A DNA stretch of 64,000 nt. Origin: Blepharisma stoltei. Taxonomy: Eukaryota > Ciliophora > Heterotrichea > Heterotrichida > Blepharismidae. Of this stretch, positions 55,201 to 64,000 are shown piece by piece. Numbering within the stretch: the first letter of the stretch is position 1; every line of letters starts with the position of its first letter. The notes below the pieces were generated by a model that made no database searches, was not told where the DNA came from, and saw nothing but the letters and a program-made list of their open reading frames with translations. The position numbers and the translations under genes were made by a program. Location of the stretch: contig CAJZBQ010000028.1 of NCBI GenBank assembly GCA_914767885.1, positions 186,001-250,000 on the forward strand, read 5' to 3'.

Positions 55201-58200
55201 TATATTAGTTTTAATTATAAATTATATAAGTTTTCTTAAATTTCGGTAAGAAATACAATGAAATTTATCATAGAATTGAAGCAAAACCTTGAATTTTATA
55301 AAAATAAGCTTGAAAATCAAGGAATTATCTTCCCTGAAAAATATAACAAATTTTTAGCCTGGGATAAGTGAATTAACTGAAGTCTAGCCGCAGAATCTTT
55401 ATTTTTCTCTTCAGAAAAGCCATCAATAGACAAACTCTATGATTTAAATCTAGAAGTAATTCCACTAGGCATTTCCAATGAAATACCATCTGTCAAAAAG
55501 CTCACTGAAGAAATCGCAAACTACGAAAATTGGCTGTATCGCTACACTTCTTACTCATCAACTCGTCGCGCTTTTTCTAAACCAGGTCTAGAAGTTAAAA
55601 ATTACTTAAAATTAATAAGTGAAAAGCCTAAACTAACCAATCTCCAGCTTCAAGACCTGCTTCAAAGCGCAAGATCTCTTCGAACTTGTTGCGATCAAGA
55701 AATCCTTATAATGGAACAAGATCTAAAAAGGCTTGAATTGTGGACGAGCAAAGAGCTAATATTCGCTGGAAGACCATATGAAGAGCTATTAATCGACTGC
55801 AAAAAAAGTTATGATGAATTCATAGAAAGCGAAGGCTGCAAAGAATTTTATGCTACCATAAAAGAATATTTTTTCGAAAATTTTATTGAGCACGAAAATT
55901 TTGGAATAAAATTAAGCAGCTTAGAATGGAATTTTAGAGCCCAAGGAATATTGCAGCAGAAAGGCAGAATATTAGAAGAAGTTTGGGAAGAAGTTTATGG
56001 AGTCATAGAACAACTAGATAAAAAGATTTTAGACGAGTCGACTTTAGAAAAAATAAAAAGGCTTCAACAAATAAAGCAGCAAATAGAAGAAGAGGTCAGA
56101 AAAATTAAAAATTTCGTCCCACAAGGCGAAATAAAAGCACTTACTTTTGAAGAACTGGATATTTTATATGATAAAATATCGACAAGCAAAATTATACTCA
56201 AGGATGAAAATTTTGTTAAGAATTTGCTAGAAAAAACCAGGAATTTTTCACAAAGATTCAATGATATGATTACTAATAAAGCTTCTATTGAGGAGTTTAA
56301 GGCATTTCAAGATGACATAGAAAAACACCCTATTTCAATATCAGAGTTTTCAAGCAAGCTTAAAGACATTTTGAACAAAGCGAATAATATCACCCTTCGT
56401 ATGAGAATTCTTAAAGAAAACGCTGGAAAAAATAAGATGGACAAAGCCAAAGTAGAGCAGTTTTTGCTTGAATACAACAATACTGAGGTAAAGCTAGAAG
56501 ATGCTGATATATTAATTGAAGAATTAGAAAGGGGAAACCAAATTCTCGCAGAAGGTTTTGAGATTGTTGAAAAACCAGATGCGACTATGGAGGAGCTCAA
56601 TTCAATAAGCGGAAGATTAAATAATCTTCATATCCATATGGGACAAGAAGAAAAAAATCTGAAAATAAAAATATGGAAACTTAGGGTCACTCTCTCCCAA
56701 GGAATCAAAGTTAGCTTCCCTATACTTCAAGGCTGGCTAAATGAAGGCTTACAAATGAAAGACCCAAGCTTAGCTGACAGTATCGAAAAACTTGAAGGGC
56801 TTGTTGCGAAAGGAGAAATCTACAAAGAAAGACTTGCAGCTTGCAGCAGTTTAGAAGAAATCCAAGAAATTGAAAAAGAAGCTGAATCTTTACCGTTTGA
56901 TTTAGCCCATTCTTTTATTGAGCATAAAACCCGCATCAATCTTGGTGGTGGAAAAAAAGAGTCTAAATCATCAGAAACAGTTCCTTCTAAGCACTCAGCT
57001 CAAACTGATGATCCAGTTCCTTATAATGACCCAGCCCGTATGTCACAAATCACAGCTATTGAAAAAACGATCATTCATGATATTAATTATGATTGGCATA
57101 AACATATGGGGAAAGCTAAAAGATATGCTGTAAGGTTAGAAGATATTATTTTTAAAAATCATCATGGGAGTAAATATAGAAAAACTATTGATAGAATGAT
57201 AAGGATTATCAAAAGATATCAAGAGTTTGAAGGATTTTCTAAATTTTTGGCAGAATAGATATTATTTAATGCTTCTTTAAAAAATATTGAAAATAAAATA
57301 TTTTGGGTAGAGTAAGAAATTGAGCAAGGGAGATATCACAGCTGATGAACTCTCAGTGTTGAACCCTAAAGAAGCTAAAGAAGTTAAAGTAATCAAAAGA
57401 TTGTTTGATGGAGAGCCAAAGATATGCCTAACTATTAATAAAAGTAAACTAACAGAAAGTGATAACCCGGAGTCAGGCCAGCCAGTTAAAAAACCAAAAC
57501 TCACACCTAAGCAAGAAGTCCCACAAGTTTCACCTCAACCAGCTCAAATTCCAAAAATATCTCCAAAGCCTGTCTCTAAGGAACCGCCAAAGCCGATTGC
57601 TACTCCAGCTCCATTAATAAAAACAACACCTAAGCCTCCACCTCCAAAACCTACACCAAAGCCTGTGAGCGATTTCAAAGTTACAAATCTTATAAGTGAA
57701 ATAGAAGCTAATAAGAAAAATCAGTCAAAAAGCTTGATTGTAAAGAATGAAATCAGCCAGCCACAGTTAGCAAGCGAAAAATACAGAGCTCCTCAGCATT
57801 TATCTGATTCTTCAGCTGTATCTAGATCGACTGCTGCTGATGAAGAATGAAGGGAACTTACTTCGTTCAAGATATATCTAGATATAGAGGTTTCCTCTAT
57901 ATAGCGCTAAAAGCGCAGACATTTTCCCAGGAGCTTTCCAAGTTCGTCGGACCAAATCGCTTTTTGGTCCGACCAAGGCATTGATTTGGTGCAACCTACC
58001 GATAAATTCCGATCAGAATTTATCGGCCTTACAGCGCCAAACATAGGAAACTTCTATATAATTAATTTTTTGGAAATCCAAATACCATAGCCAACCAATA
58101 ATCTTTATAATATACATATTTTTATCTAAAAATATTTTGATATATCATTATAATTGAAATTTATATAATAATCATAAATTATGGTTATCTATGGGCAAGC

Positions 58201-59925
58201 TTTTCTCAAAAATCCCCTTGCCTTATAGTTTTCCAATATACGTCTTTCTCATTTATTTCTTCAATCCGTCATCTTAATTAATACTTAATTTTAATTTTAT
58301 TGAACTTAAATTCCAGCAATCTAAAGCATAAATTTAATAAATGTGATTATTAAATTTATAATATGTAAAATCTAAAATCAATGAAATTATTACATATAAA
58401 TTTTACTCTTTATCTTGTTAATTATTGGAATAAAAAGTTAGCAAATTTAGACTTGAACATAGTGGATTTACTACAACATCTGGAGACAAGCAAATTCCTC
58501 AAAAACGTGCCCCTGAGGCTATTGATCAGCTTCCACCCAAAAGATCAAAATATGAAAGAAACCAAGAAGGAAGATTTAGCAGCGAAGAAGAAGAGGAAGA
58601 AGAAGATAAAGAGCCATCCAAAAAGGAATTAGAAACGAATAAAGAAAAATCAGAAGAATACAGCGTATTAGAGCTTGCCAAAAAAAATGATTATGCTAAG
58701 AAGCATAAGAAAAAAGGTAAATTATACGACCCATTTTCAGTACCTGCTCCTAAAAATAAAGCCCCAGTCGGAAGTTTATTAAAAGTGTGGTCTGGCAAGC
58801 TTGAATACGGAAAACACTTCATTAATGTAGTGATGCACTCTGTCGATAACATTGAATCGTTCCAAAAAATGCCTCAGCTCGGCAGCAAAATTTCAGTTCA
58901 AGGAAGAACTAAACAAGATGAGCTAGAAGTTTATATAGAAATTTTATTTAATAAAATTATATACAATATAACAAATTATCTTTAATTTTTATGAAAAATA
59001 AAAAATTAGCTAAGACAATGATAATAAAATTAATTATATAAAATATATATCACAAAATGCATCTGGATCAGTCAGCAAACTAATAGCAACAGCATGAATA
59101 GAACCAACTGAAAGCAACGAAAGAGACTTCAGTGACCTTGCTCGCGATTTAACTGGCAAAGGTAGATCAGCCGTCATACGAATTGATAACTCCCTCACTA
59201 TTTATTTAACCTCCTTAAATGAAAGTTTCCAATCCTTTTTATCCTCAGTGCGTATCAACATCAATAGAAAAATTGATGAAACTGTAGTCCCACACATATC
59301 CACCAAAGAAAAGCTCGGCTGTATTTTATTCTTCAAAAAAACTGCTATGAGCTCTTCCTCATATATAAATCCTGATGTCATTGTAAAAATTGAGCCAGCA
59401 TCAATGCCAGAAATTGATGATTTGCCTGAAAAAGAGCAAGAAATGTCACCTATAACTGACGAAGAAGAAAATCCTAATTCTTCTAATGACCAGCTTCCTA
59501 AAGCTTTACAAGACATTTTGTTAGAACTAAAAAAAAATCCTGGGGACCAGTCACAAATTTTAAATAATCTACAACAAGCGATTTCTACAATGAATCCACA
59601 AGAGTTAGCACCAAATAATTCAGAAATTAATGATTTGATTTCAGCGATTAAAGAACAGGTCAAGCAAGAGTCGCAGCAAAAACAGCAGCCTGCAGTGCAA
59701 AATGTTAACCAATTTTTGTCACAGAATTTCCAATTGCCTCCACAAAGACAGCAGCCTGGGTATATGTATATGCCACAGCAGAATTATATGTATCCTCCAC
59801 AGCCTATATATCCTCCTGGACAATATTACCAAGGACAGCCTCCACCTCAACCTCCTGCGCAATATTATAGACCTCCTTCTCCTGAGAGAAAACATGATGA
59901 TCCAAGAAGACAAAACAGGTATTAA
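52278..59925 (+). CDS. Giant PHD-finger / PLU-1-like coiled-coil / SPOC protein, seven IESs
   Basis: Chromatin or transcription regulator. ATG at 52278; seven IESs (53414, 53812, 54306, 55189, 57240, 57859, 58936) total 1108 bp, leaving 6540 nt, 2179 residues, TAA at 59923-59925. N-terminus: a PHD plus extended PHD (CQVCYGK.., CEICHQVNGALKK..WVHVTC, residues 33-120), a zinc-ribbon-like CNECNQIGHDTFKCDEC, and a canonical PHD (CFCGKGY..MICCDNCDTWYHGDC, about 198-250). Then about 1300 residues of helical repeats resembling the PLU-1 region of KDM5 proteins, a Lys/Pro-rich linker, a SPOC domain near 1838-1987 (LLKVWSGKLEYGKHFINVVMH to KLGCILFFKK) and a Gln/Pro/Tyr-rich tail. No JmjC seen. PHD plus SPOC recalls BYE1/PHF3/DIDO, but no TFIIS-like domain was identified. 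Many TGA=Trp. Confidence 0.85.
53414..53532. mobile_element. IES 1 of the PHD/SPOC gene (119 bp)
   Basis: TA at 53414-53415 and 53533-53534; excision joins IPHVGFF to RLTHQIENFERV and corrects the frame. Confidence 0.78.
53812..53868. mobile_element. IES 2 of the PHD/SPOC gene: 57-bp minimal family-1 hairpin, in frame and stop-free
   Basis: Consists only of the hairpin CCTTCGTGACGAACAAAAAA / TTTTTTTGTTCGCTCAC with C and G runs. TAA at both ends (TA 53812-53813 and 53869-53870). Length 57 = 19 codons with no stop, so retention would insert 19 residues instead of truncating. Confidence 0.85.
54306..54384. mobile_element. IES 3 of the PHD/SPOC gene (79 bp)
   Basis: TA at 54306-54307 and 54385-54386; excision joins QQLINQL to FLTKPPSESI. 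Confidence 0.75.
55189..55246. mobile_element. IES 4 of the PHD/SPOC gene (58 bp)
   Basis: TA at 55189-55190 and 55247-55248; excision joins LSLIGV to RNTMKFIIEL. Confidence 0.75.
57240..57312. mobile_element. IES 5 of the PHD/SPOC gene (73 bp)
   Basis: TA at 57240-57241 and 57313-57314; excision joins FEGFS to KKLSKGDITADE. Without it the protein would end at TAG 57256-57258. Confidence 0.7.
57859..58468. mobile_element. IES 6 of the PHD/SPOC gene (610 bp) with a nested TIR element
   Basis: TTA at both ends (TA 57859-57860 and 58469-58470); excision joins EEWREL to TTTSGDKQIPQ. Bases about 57878-58072 form a TIR element: ATATAGAGGTTTCCTCTAT at the left, CATAGGAAACTTCTATATA at the right, plus an inner palindrome GGTCCGACCAA. 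Its ends resemble the palindrome at 16534-16682. Confidence 0.8.
58936..59047. mobile_element. IES 7 of the PHD/SPOC gene (112 bp)
   Basis: TA at 58936-58937 and 59048-59049; excision joins DELEVYI to SQNASGSVSKL inside the SPOC domain. Confidence 0.75.
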
Positions 59926-59991
59926 ATAAAATAACAATATAAGACCATAATTTTAATTTTATAGTAAAATATAAAAATAATGCATTTTTCT

Positions 59992-60250
59992 TACTCTCCA
60001 CTTATGAGCGAGTAAAAGCATTTTGCTTTGTTATAATTATGGAAAGTAAATCGTTATTTAATTTATAAAATTTATATTTTAAAATGCAAACTGTTTAAAA
60101 ATTGATGTCAACTGGAGATTCAGTTATACTAATTATCACTTTTATATCATAAAATAAATTATATTATTGCTTGTTCATGAGGTTGGACACTTCTTCTAAA
60201 AATTGAGATATTTTAAATGGTTTTGCTTGCTCAAGAAATTGAGGGAGATT
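59992..60250. mobile_element. Degenerate family-1-like element downstream of the PHD/SPOC gene
   Basis: TTACTCTCC..ATGAGCGAGTAAAA at the left, the family core (AATTTATAAAATTTATATTTTAAAATGCAA, then TTATCACTTTTATATC; quoted in part) and a right end GGTTTTGCTTGCTC..GAGGGAGATTTA. Probably an old IES. The rest of 60251-60915 is AT-rich with no gene seen. Confidence 0.6.
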
Positions 60251-60915
60251 TAATTATGAAGTTTGATTTTTTATTATGCTCGTTAAAACATTTTAAATTG
60301 CATTACTGACTTATTGAACTTTAATTCCTTATCATAGAGGTATTAATTAATAATTCAAAGTCTTCTTAAAATTATACCCTAATTATAGAGGAATTAAAAA
60401 ATTATTCTGAAAATGGATAAAAGCTTTAGGCAGAGGTATTGAGAATTGCTGGGACAAAAAGTCTCTCTAAAATGTAATAAAGATTCTTATTCAGTTTAAA
60501 ATAGTAACTAGAATGGAAATTTTCTAATAATTAGCCGGTCTTCTATTTATTGCAGTATATGAGATGGATAAATAGTAGAAAGTTTTCATTTACTCATATA
60601 AGCATAGATTTATAACTTCAAATTCCATTTTACCCTATAGCTATATAATATGAACTCTCAAAATATTTCTCATACCTTTATGATTGGACAAAATTACTTG
60701 CCCGATTTTTTAAAAAATTGATAAATGAGTCTCTCACATCTCTATTGTTTGAACGCATACCTAAAGTTTAATCAAACCCATTTCTTCAGATTTAATTTGA
60801 TAATTTTATAGTTTTTTATAAAAATATTCCAAATTAATTAAATGTAATAATTTTCTTATATCATCGCAGATTTAATAGTTAATTTGCTATAGCATATCCT
60901 AAATTATTCTTCAAG

Positions 60916-61371
60916 ATGAAAACTTCACGGTCCTCATCAAAGCCAAGTCCATTAACTACAATCCCTGACTTCCTTCAAAAGTTGTCTCAAGCCCGTCTTA
61001 GTCTATCAACAATTAAAGTTCCTCAAGAGCATACTTTTCGTGACAACCAGAACAAAAGCACTTCCCATCAATATTTAAAAAAACACGAATCAAAGCTCCC
61101 TTATATCAGCATTCATAGAAATCCTATGAGCTTATTTACAGAGCGTGAACTAAGAAACGATATAAGAAAAAGACCTAAAAAGTTTACACATACAAAAGCG
61201 CACCATTGAGCTGTTAATAAATACATCACCTATGGTATTCCAGACTGAGATAAAGAGTATAAGTATTTAAAAGATGCTGAAAAAAGGTTTATATTTCGAG
61301 ATCCGCATAAAAGCATTTGATCTTTTCCAAGCAAAATCTCTCAAAAATTTTGATCAAATTCTCCCAGGTAA
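60916..61371 (+). CDS. Small basic protein, 151 residues, unknown
   Basis: ATG at 60916, TAA at 61369-61371, with TGA=Trp in KAHHWAVNKY, PDWDKEYK, SIWSFPS and QKFWSNSP, so under the standard code it would appear to end after 97 residues. Basic, Ser/Pro-rich start (SRSSSKPSPLTTIPDF), then many His/Lys/Arg and a Trp-rich C-terminus. No domain recognised. Ciliary or cytoskeletal microproteins of ciliates often look like this, but that is only a resemblance in composition. Confidence 0.65.
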
Positions 61372-61665
61372 TATTATGTAATATACTATCCATCATATCA
61401 CATGTAGCCTCATAAAAGCATTTTATATAATTAATTGATAACTATTAGGAGTTTCCTCAGCTGATGATTTAAAATATAAGCTGAGCCACTTATTGATTTT
61501 AATAATCAGTTCAATTTATTCATTATTTTAAGTAATTATTTACAAATAATTTAGCATCTATTTATATCTTAAATTCTTTTCTAAAAAACTATAAAAAAGC
61601 ATTTCCTTTTAAAGATTTTTTTTAATTTATCATAAAAATGTTGCACAAATAAAGCAAGTTGTTTA

Positions 61666-62505
61666 TTATTTAATTGCGTCTCTTATATTTTTGAATAGCG
61701 AGTTTGTCAATAATAAGTTTTGAGGAGAGTCAATTTCTTGCACTTTTCCATCATTCATTACAATAATCAAGTTATTGTTCATAATTGTCCCAATTCTATG
61801 TGCAATCGTCAGAATTGTGCATCCAACGAATTTATTTTTGATTAAATCTTGAATTTTTGCATCAGACTCATTATCAATCCCTGCTGTTGCTTCATCAAAT
61901 AAAATAATTTTGTTATGGCTCAGCATAGCTCTTCCCAAGCTTATTAATTGTCTTTCTCCAGATGACAAGTTTGTACCATCTTGTTTTACTTCAAAATCAA
62001 TAGGAAATCGAGATAGCCCTACTTCTTCTAATGCCCTATAAATTTCTATTTCACTTTTTGCACCTGTAGGGTCTAAGTTACTTTGAAGAGTCCCAGAAAA
62101 CACAAGCGGATCTTGAGGAACTAGGGTTAGTGCTGATCGTAATTTTTTTAGGCCAATTTGAGCAATATTGACCCCATCTATTAATATTGAGCCAGAAGTC
62201 AGCTCAACAAGTCTTAGAAGACATAAAAATATAGAGGATTTGCCACTTCCAGTTCTTCCAACTAAGCCAATTCTATGTCCTGCATCTATGCAAAATGAAG
62301 TTTTTTTGAGAACTATAGGTGTGTTTTGGCGGTATTTCATTTGGACATCTCGAAATTCTATTGTCGGTCTTACCGGCCACTCTTTGATTTTTTCATCTAT
62401 TGGCTTTATATAGGCATTCTCTTTGGGCAGATTCATATATTCTGTAGCTCTTTCTACAGAAATTGAGTTATTTGGCTCGACAAATTTATACGAAACTGTC
62501 AGAAG
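61666..62505 (-). CDS. ABCC (MRP)-type ABC transporter, C-terminal nucleotide-binding domain; 5' part beyond the array
   Basis: Second NBD of a full-size ABC exporter: SVERATEYMNLP linker, A-loop region IEFRDVQMKYR, Walker A GRTGSGKSS, Q-loop LVPQDPLVFSGTLQSNLDP, signature LSSGERQL, Walker B IILFDEATAGID and H-loop AHR. TAA at 61666-61668. The SGTLR/QxNLDP form is typical of ABCC. Membrane domains should lie upstream on this strand, but from about 62505 the frame runs into the AAGTCG array, so the gene is interrupted or truncated there. The ORF continuing to 62772 is array sequence. Confidence 0.85.
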   Translation of the reverse strand, partial: LLTVSYKFVEPNNSISVERATEYMNLPKENAYIKPIDEKIKEWPVRPTIEFRDVQMKYRQNTPIVLKKTSFCIDAGHRIGLVGRTGSGKSSIFLCLLRLVELTSGSILIDGVNIAQIGLKKLRSALTLVPQDPLVFSGTLQSNLDPTGAKSEIEIYRALEEVGLSRFPIDFEVKQDGTNLSSGERQLISLGRAMLSHNKIILFDEATAGIDNESDAKIQDLIKNKFVGCTILTIAHRIGTIMNNNLIIVMNDGKVQEIDSPQNLLLTNSLFKNIRDAIK

Positions 62506-63065
62506 TCGACTTAAAGAACCTGATCTAAGTAGTGTTAAGACAAACCTTTTAAAGTCTATTATGCGAATAATATAAGAGTAGCGATAATCAATGTTTTTGA
62601 CATAAATTAAATAGTAATTTTTTATTTTTTGCAGTCTGTTAAGAACAAAAATAGGGAAGTCGGTTATAAGAAATAGAGTGAAGTCGTTTAAATAGTAATT
62701 GATCGAGTCGAACAAAAGAAATCGTTTGAAGTCGTCTTTGTGAAATATAATCAAGTCGAGTAGTGCAAACATAAGAAAAACATGATAAATGCCTTCAAGT
62801 CTGGATTGTGAAATCTATAGAGGTCGACTATAAGAAATATCATAAAGTCGATTATAAGAAATAAATTCATTCTCTCGACTTGACAGCTTTCATCATCTGA
62901 TAGTGAAGAAAAACGATAAACCCTTTGAAGTCTAGGCTAAAATCTAAGTCGTTTTTATGAAACCGTTAGAAGTCAGGTTAACGAAACTCAAGAAGTAGGT
63001 TATAAACAAAAGCAGTCAAGTCGATTAATTTTTACCATTATGATAAAAATAGGCAAGTCGGTTAT
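62490..63065. repeat. Array of a short AAGTCG-type motif, about 17 degenerate copies
   Basis: A motif close to AAGTCGGTTATAAGAAAT recurs every 20-50 bp (for example near 62664, 62684, 62731, 62820, 62847, 62949 and 63050), with the core A-G-T-C-G best kept and both AAGTCGATTATAAG and AAGTCGTTTTTATG forms. Spacing is irregular, unlike a simple minisatellite. It separates the ABC-transporter NBD from the transposase relic. Confidence 0.7.
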
Positions 63066-63129
63066 AGCAAATTTTAATATTACGAGTAATACTAATCTTA
63101 AATAATAAAACTTTAAACATTTTTAAAAT

Positions 63130-64000
63130 AAATTATTAGAAACTATTAAAATTAAGTATTTCTATCAAAAGATCAATTCTTTCAGGAACAGACCTATGCT
63201 TCAAAAGCCAGTAGAAATATAGAGCATAATCTTCAAGTTCCTTATCATTTCTTGGGTGGAATCCGTTTTTATAAGCTCTGAGCCTCTTCATTCTGCTTCA
63301 TTATCTCGATATTATTGGTTGTGAACCTTCCGTGCCAAAGTCTCTATTATGGTAGACAATTGAATGCAGATATCCAATTGTTGGCAGTTGATTGTAGGCT
63401 GCTCAGCCATCACTAAAAAATTTATTTGGATTTGCTGGATCATTACAAACTGAATTTATAATATATCCTTCTAAATTTTCCCAGCTTTCTATCATTTCCA
63501 ACATAATATACTTTGAAATCTTCAGTTCCTCTGTCATAGAGACCAAATAACCATTTAGTATCGCCATCTATTGTTGCCCAAATGAGTTTTCGTCGACTTC
63601 AACCGTTGGATGACCTTCGCCAGCTTCATTCTCTATGCCAAGTTGAGTATCTGTCAAATATTCTTCTGCTACTTTTTCTTTAATCAAAGCTCTTATTTTC
63701 TTGAAGAGCTTTATTACTGACTCTCTTGGAATCTCTGAGTTTTCAACTATAGTAATAAGAGGATGCTCTCTAACGAAACAACGAAAAATCAACAGCACGA
63801 TTTGCCTTATTTGTAGCCTGGATTTGTAAAATATAGAGCTTCTTCTGACAGATAAGCTTATGTTGCAATTTAAAACAACGGAGAAAAGGACTTTCATTGC
63901 GCAAATACATAACACAATTTCCATGGCATAAGTCACATATGTTTGGCTTGAGGATTCCAACTTCTTGGCACCAGGCGATTGCACTTTCTTCTGATCTTAA
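63130..64000 (-). pseudogene. Decayed Merlin / IS1595-type (ISXO2-like) transposase
   Basis: Minus strand, several frames. An N-terminal CDLCHGNC zinc-like pair, then EVDENSFGQ (first catalytic Asp), DGDTKWLFGLYDRGTEDF, FFSDGWAAYNQL (second Asp, W as TGA), and an HSIVYHNRDF segment followed out of frame by the NIEIM and WSRMKRLRAYKNGF pieces (catalytic Glu region). At least three frame changes and internal stops break it, so it is not functional. The 5' end runs to or past the window edge. TIRs were not found inside the window. Confidence 0.75.

Noticed and set aside
58381-58632. 83-residue Lys-rich ORF
   Set aside because: It is a frame shadow: the true SPOC-gene frame (TTTSGDKQIPQKRAPEAID) runs through the same bases, and the first third lies inside IES 6.
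62490-63065. CRISPR-like array of repeats and spacers
   Set aside because: The motif is degenerate, the spacing is irregular, copies occur in both orientations, no cas genes are present and the genome is eukaryotic.

Overview
This window reads as germline (micronuclear) DNA of a heterotrich ciliate, most likely Blepharisma or a close relative. Three observations support this. (1) TGA is read as tryptophan at conserved positions in many unrelated genes (SPO11, cytosolic carboxypeptidase, CLUAP1 neighbours, histone methyltransferase, acyl-protein thioesterase), while genes end only in TAA or TAG. (2) The introns I could place are 15 or 16 nt long with GT..AG ends (B-box gene, DOT1-like gene, CLUAP1). 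(3) Most genes are broken by AT-rich or repeat-bearing inserts bounded by TA dinucleotides. Removing each insert together with one TA restores an open frame. For gene after gene the remaining length is an exact multiple of three, for example a 2234-residue membrane protein after nine excisions and a 2179-residue PHD/SPOC protein after seven. These inserts behave as internal eliminated sequences (IESs). The species call is inference; the code, introns and insert geometry are seen directly.

Layout. 0-12 kb: 3' part of an acyl-protein thioesterase, a histone H3, a B-box protein (-), a Rab11-type GTPase (-), a kelch protein between two inverted copies of one MITE family, a DOT1-like methyltransferase, an unknown gene, citrate synthase (-), a small unknown gene and another unknown gene. 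11.7-22 kb: one very large minus-strand gene for a cysteine-rich/LamG/REJ/GPS membrane protein (polycystin- or adhesion-receptor-like) with nine IESs. 22-24 kb: gene-poor, with a decayed copy of part of that gene. 24-32 kb: cytosolic carboxypeptidase (CCP/AGBL), a B-box/EF-hand protein, two small proteins and ribosomal protein L21e. 32-40 kb: CFAP61 and a catalytically dead dual-specificity phosphatase. 40-52 kb: a second kelch protein (-), SPO11 (-), CLUAP1/IFT38, a second histone H3, SF-assemblin (-) and ATP11 (-). 52-60 kb: a giant PHD/coiled-coil/SPOC protein. 60-64 kb: a small gene, the 3' part of an ABCC transporter (-), an unusual AAGTCG-motif array and a decayed Merlin/IS1595-type transposase.

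The IESs fall into classes. Class 1: a MITE family with hairpin ends (CTCCGTGAGTGAACAAAA and its inverse next to a C/G run, inserted at TTA), at least ten copies from about 50 to 394 bp. Class 2: several other terminal-inverted-repeat families (207/201 bp pair, CCATCCTTGATCGAACGAT, GATGGCGC palindromes, very long TIRs). Class 3: short, non-repetitive 51-119 bp inserts. Class 4: G+C-rich elements of about 310-545 bp flanked by 9-16 bp direct repeats, as expected of SINE-like retroposons. In most of class 4 the target-site duplication itself contains the TA, so excision at TA would remove the element and one duplication and restore the original site. Class 4 and the nested examples are the most interesting material here.

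Thematically the genes are ordinary ciliate functions: cilia and microtubules (CFAP61, CLUAP1, CCP, SF-assemblin), chromatin (two H3 variants, DOT1-like, PHD/SPOC), meiosis (SPO11), mitochondria (citrate synthase, ATP11) and trafficking (Rab11). There is no operon structure. Gene spacing is very tight (divergent starts 22 and 46 bp apart). Limits: no alignments or somatic-genome reads were available, so IES ends are accurate only to the ambiguity of the TA repeats.
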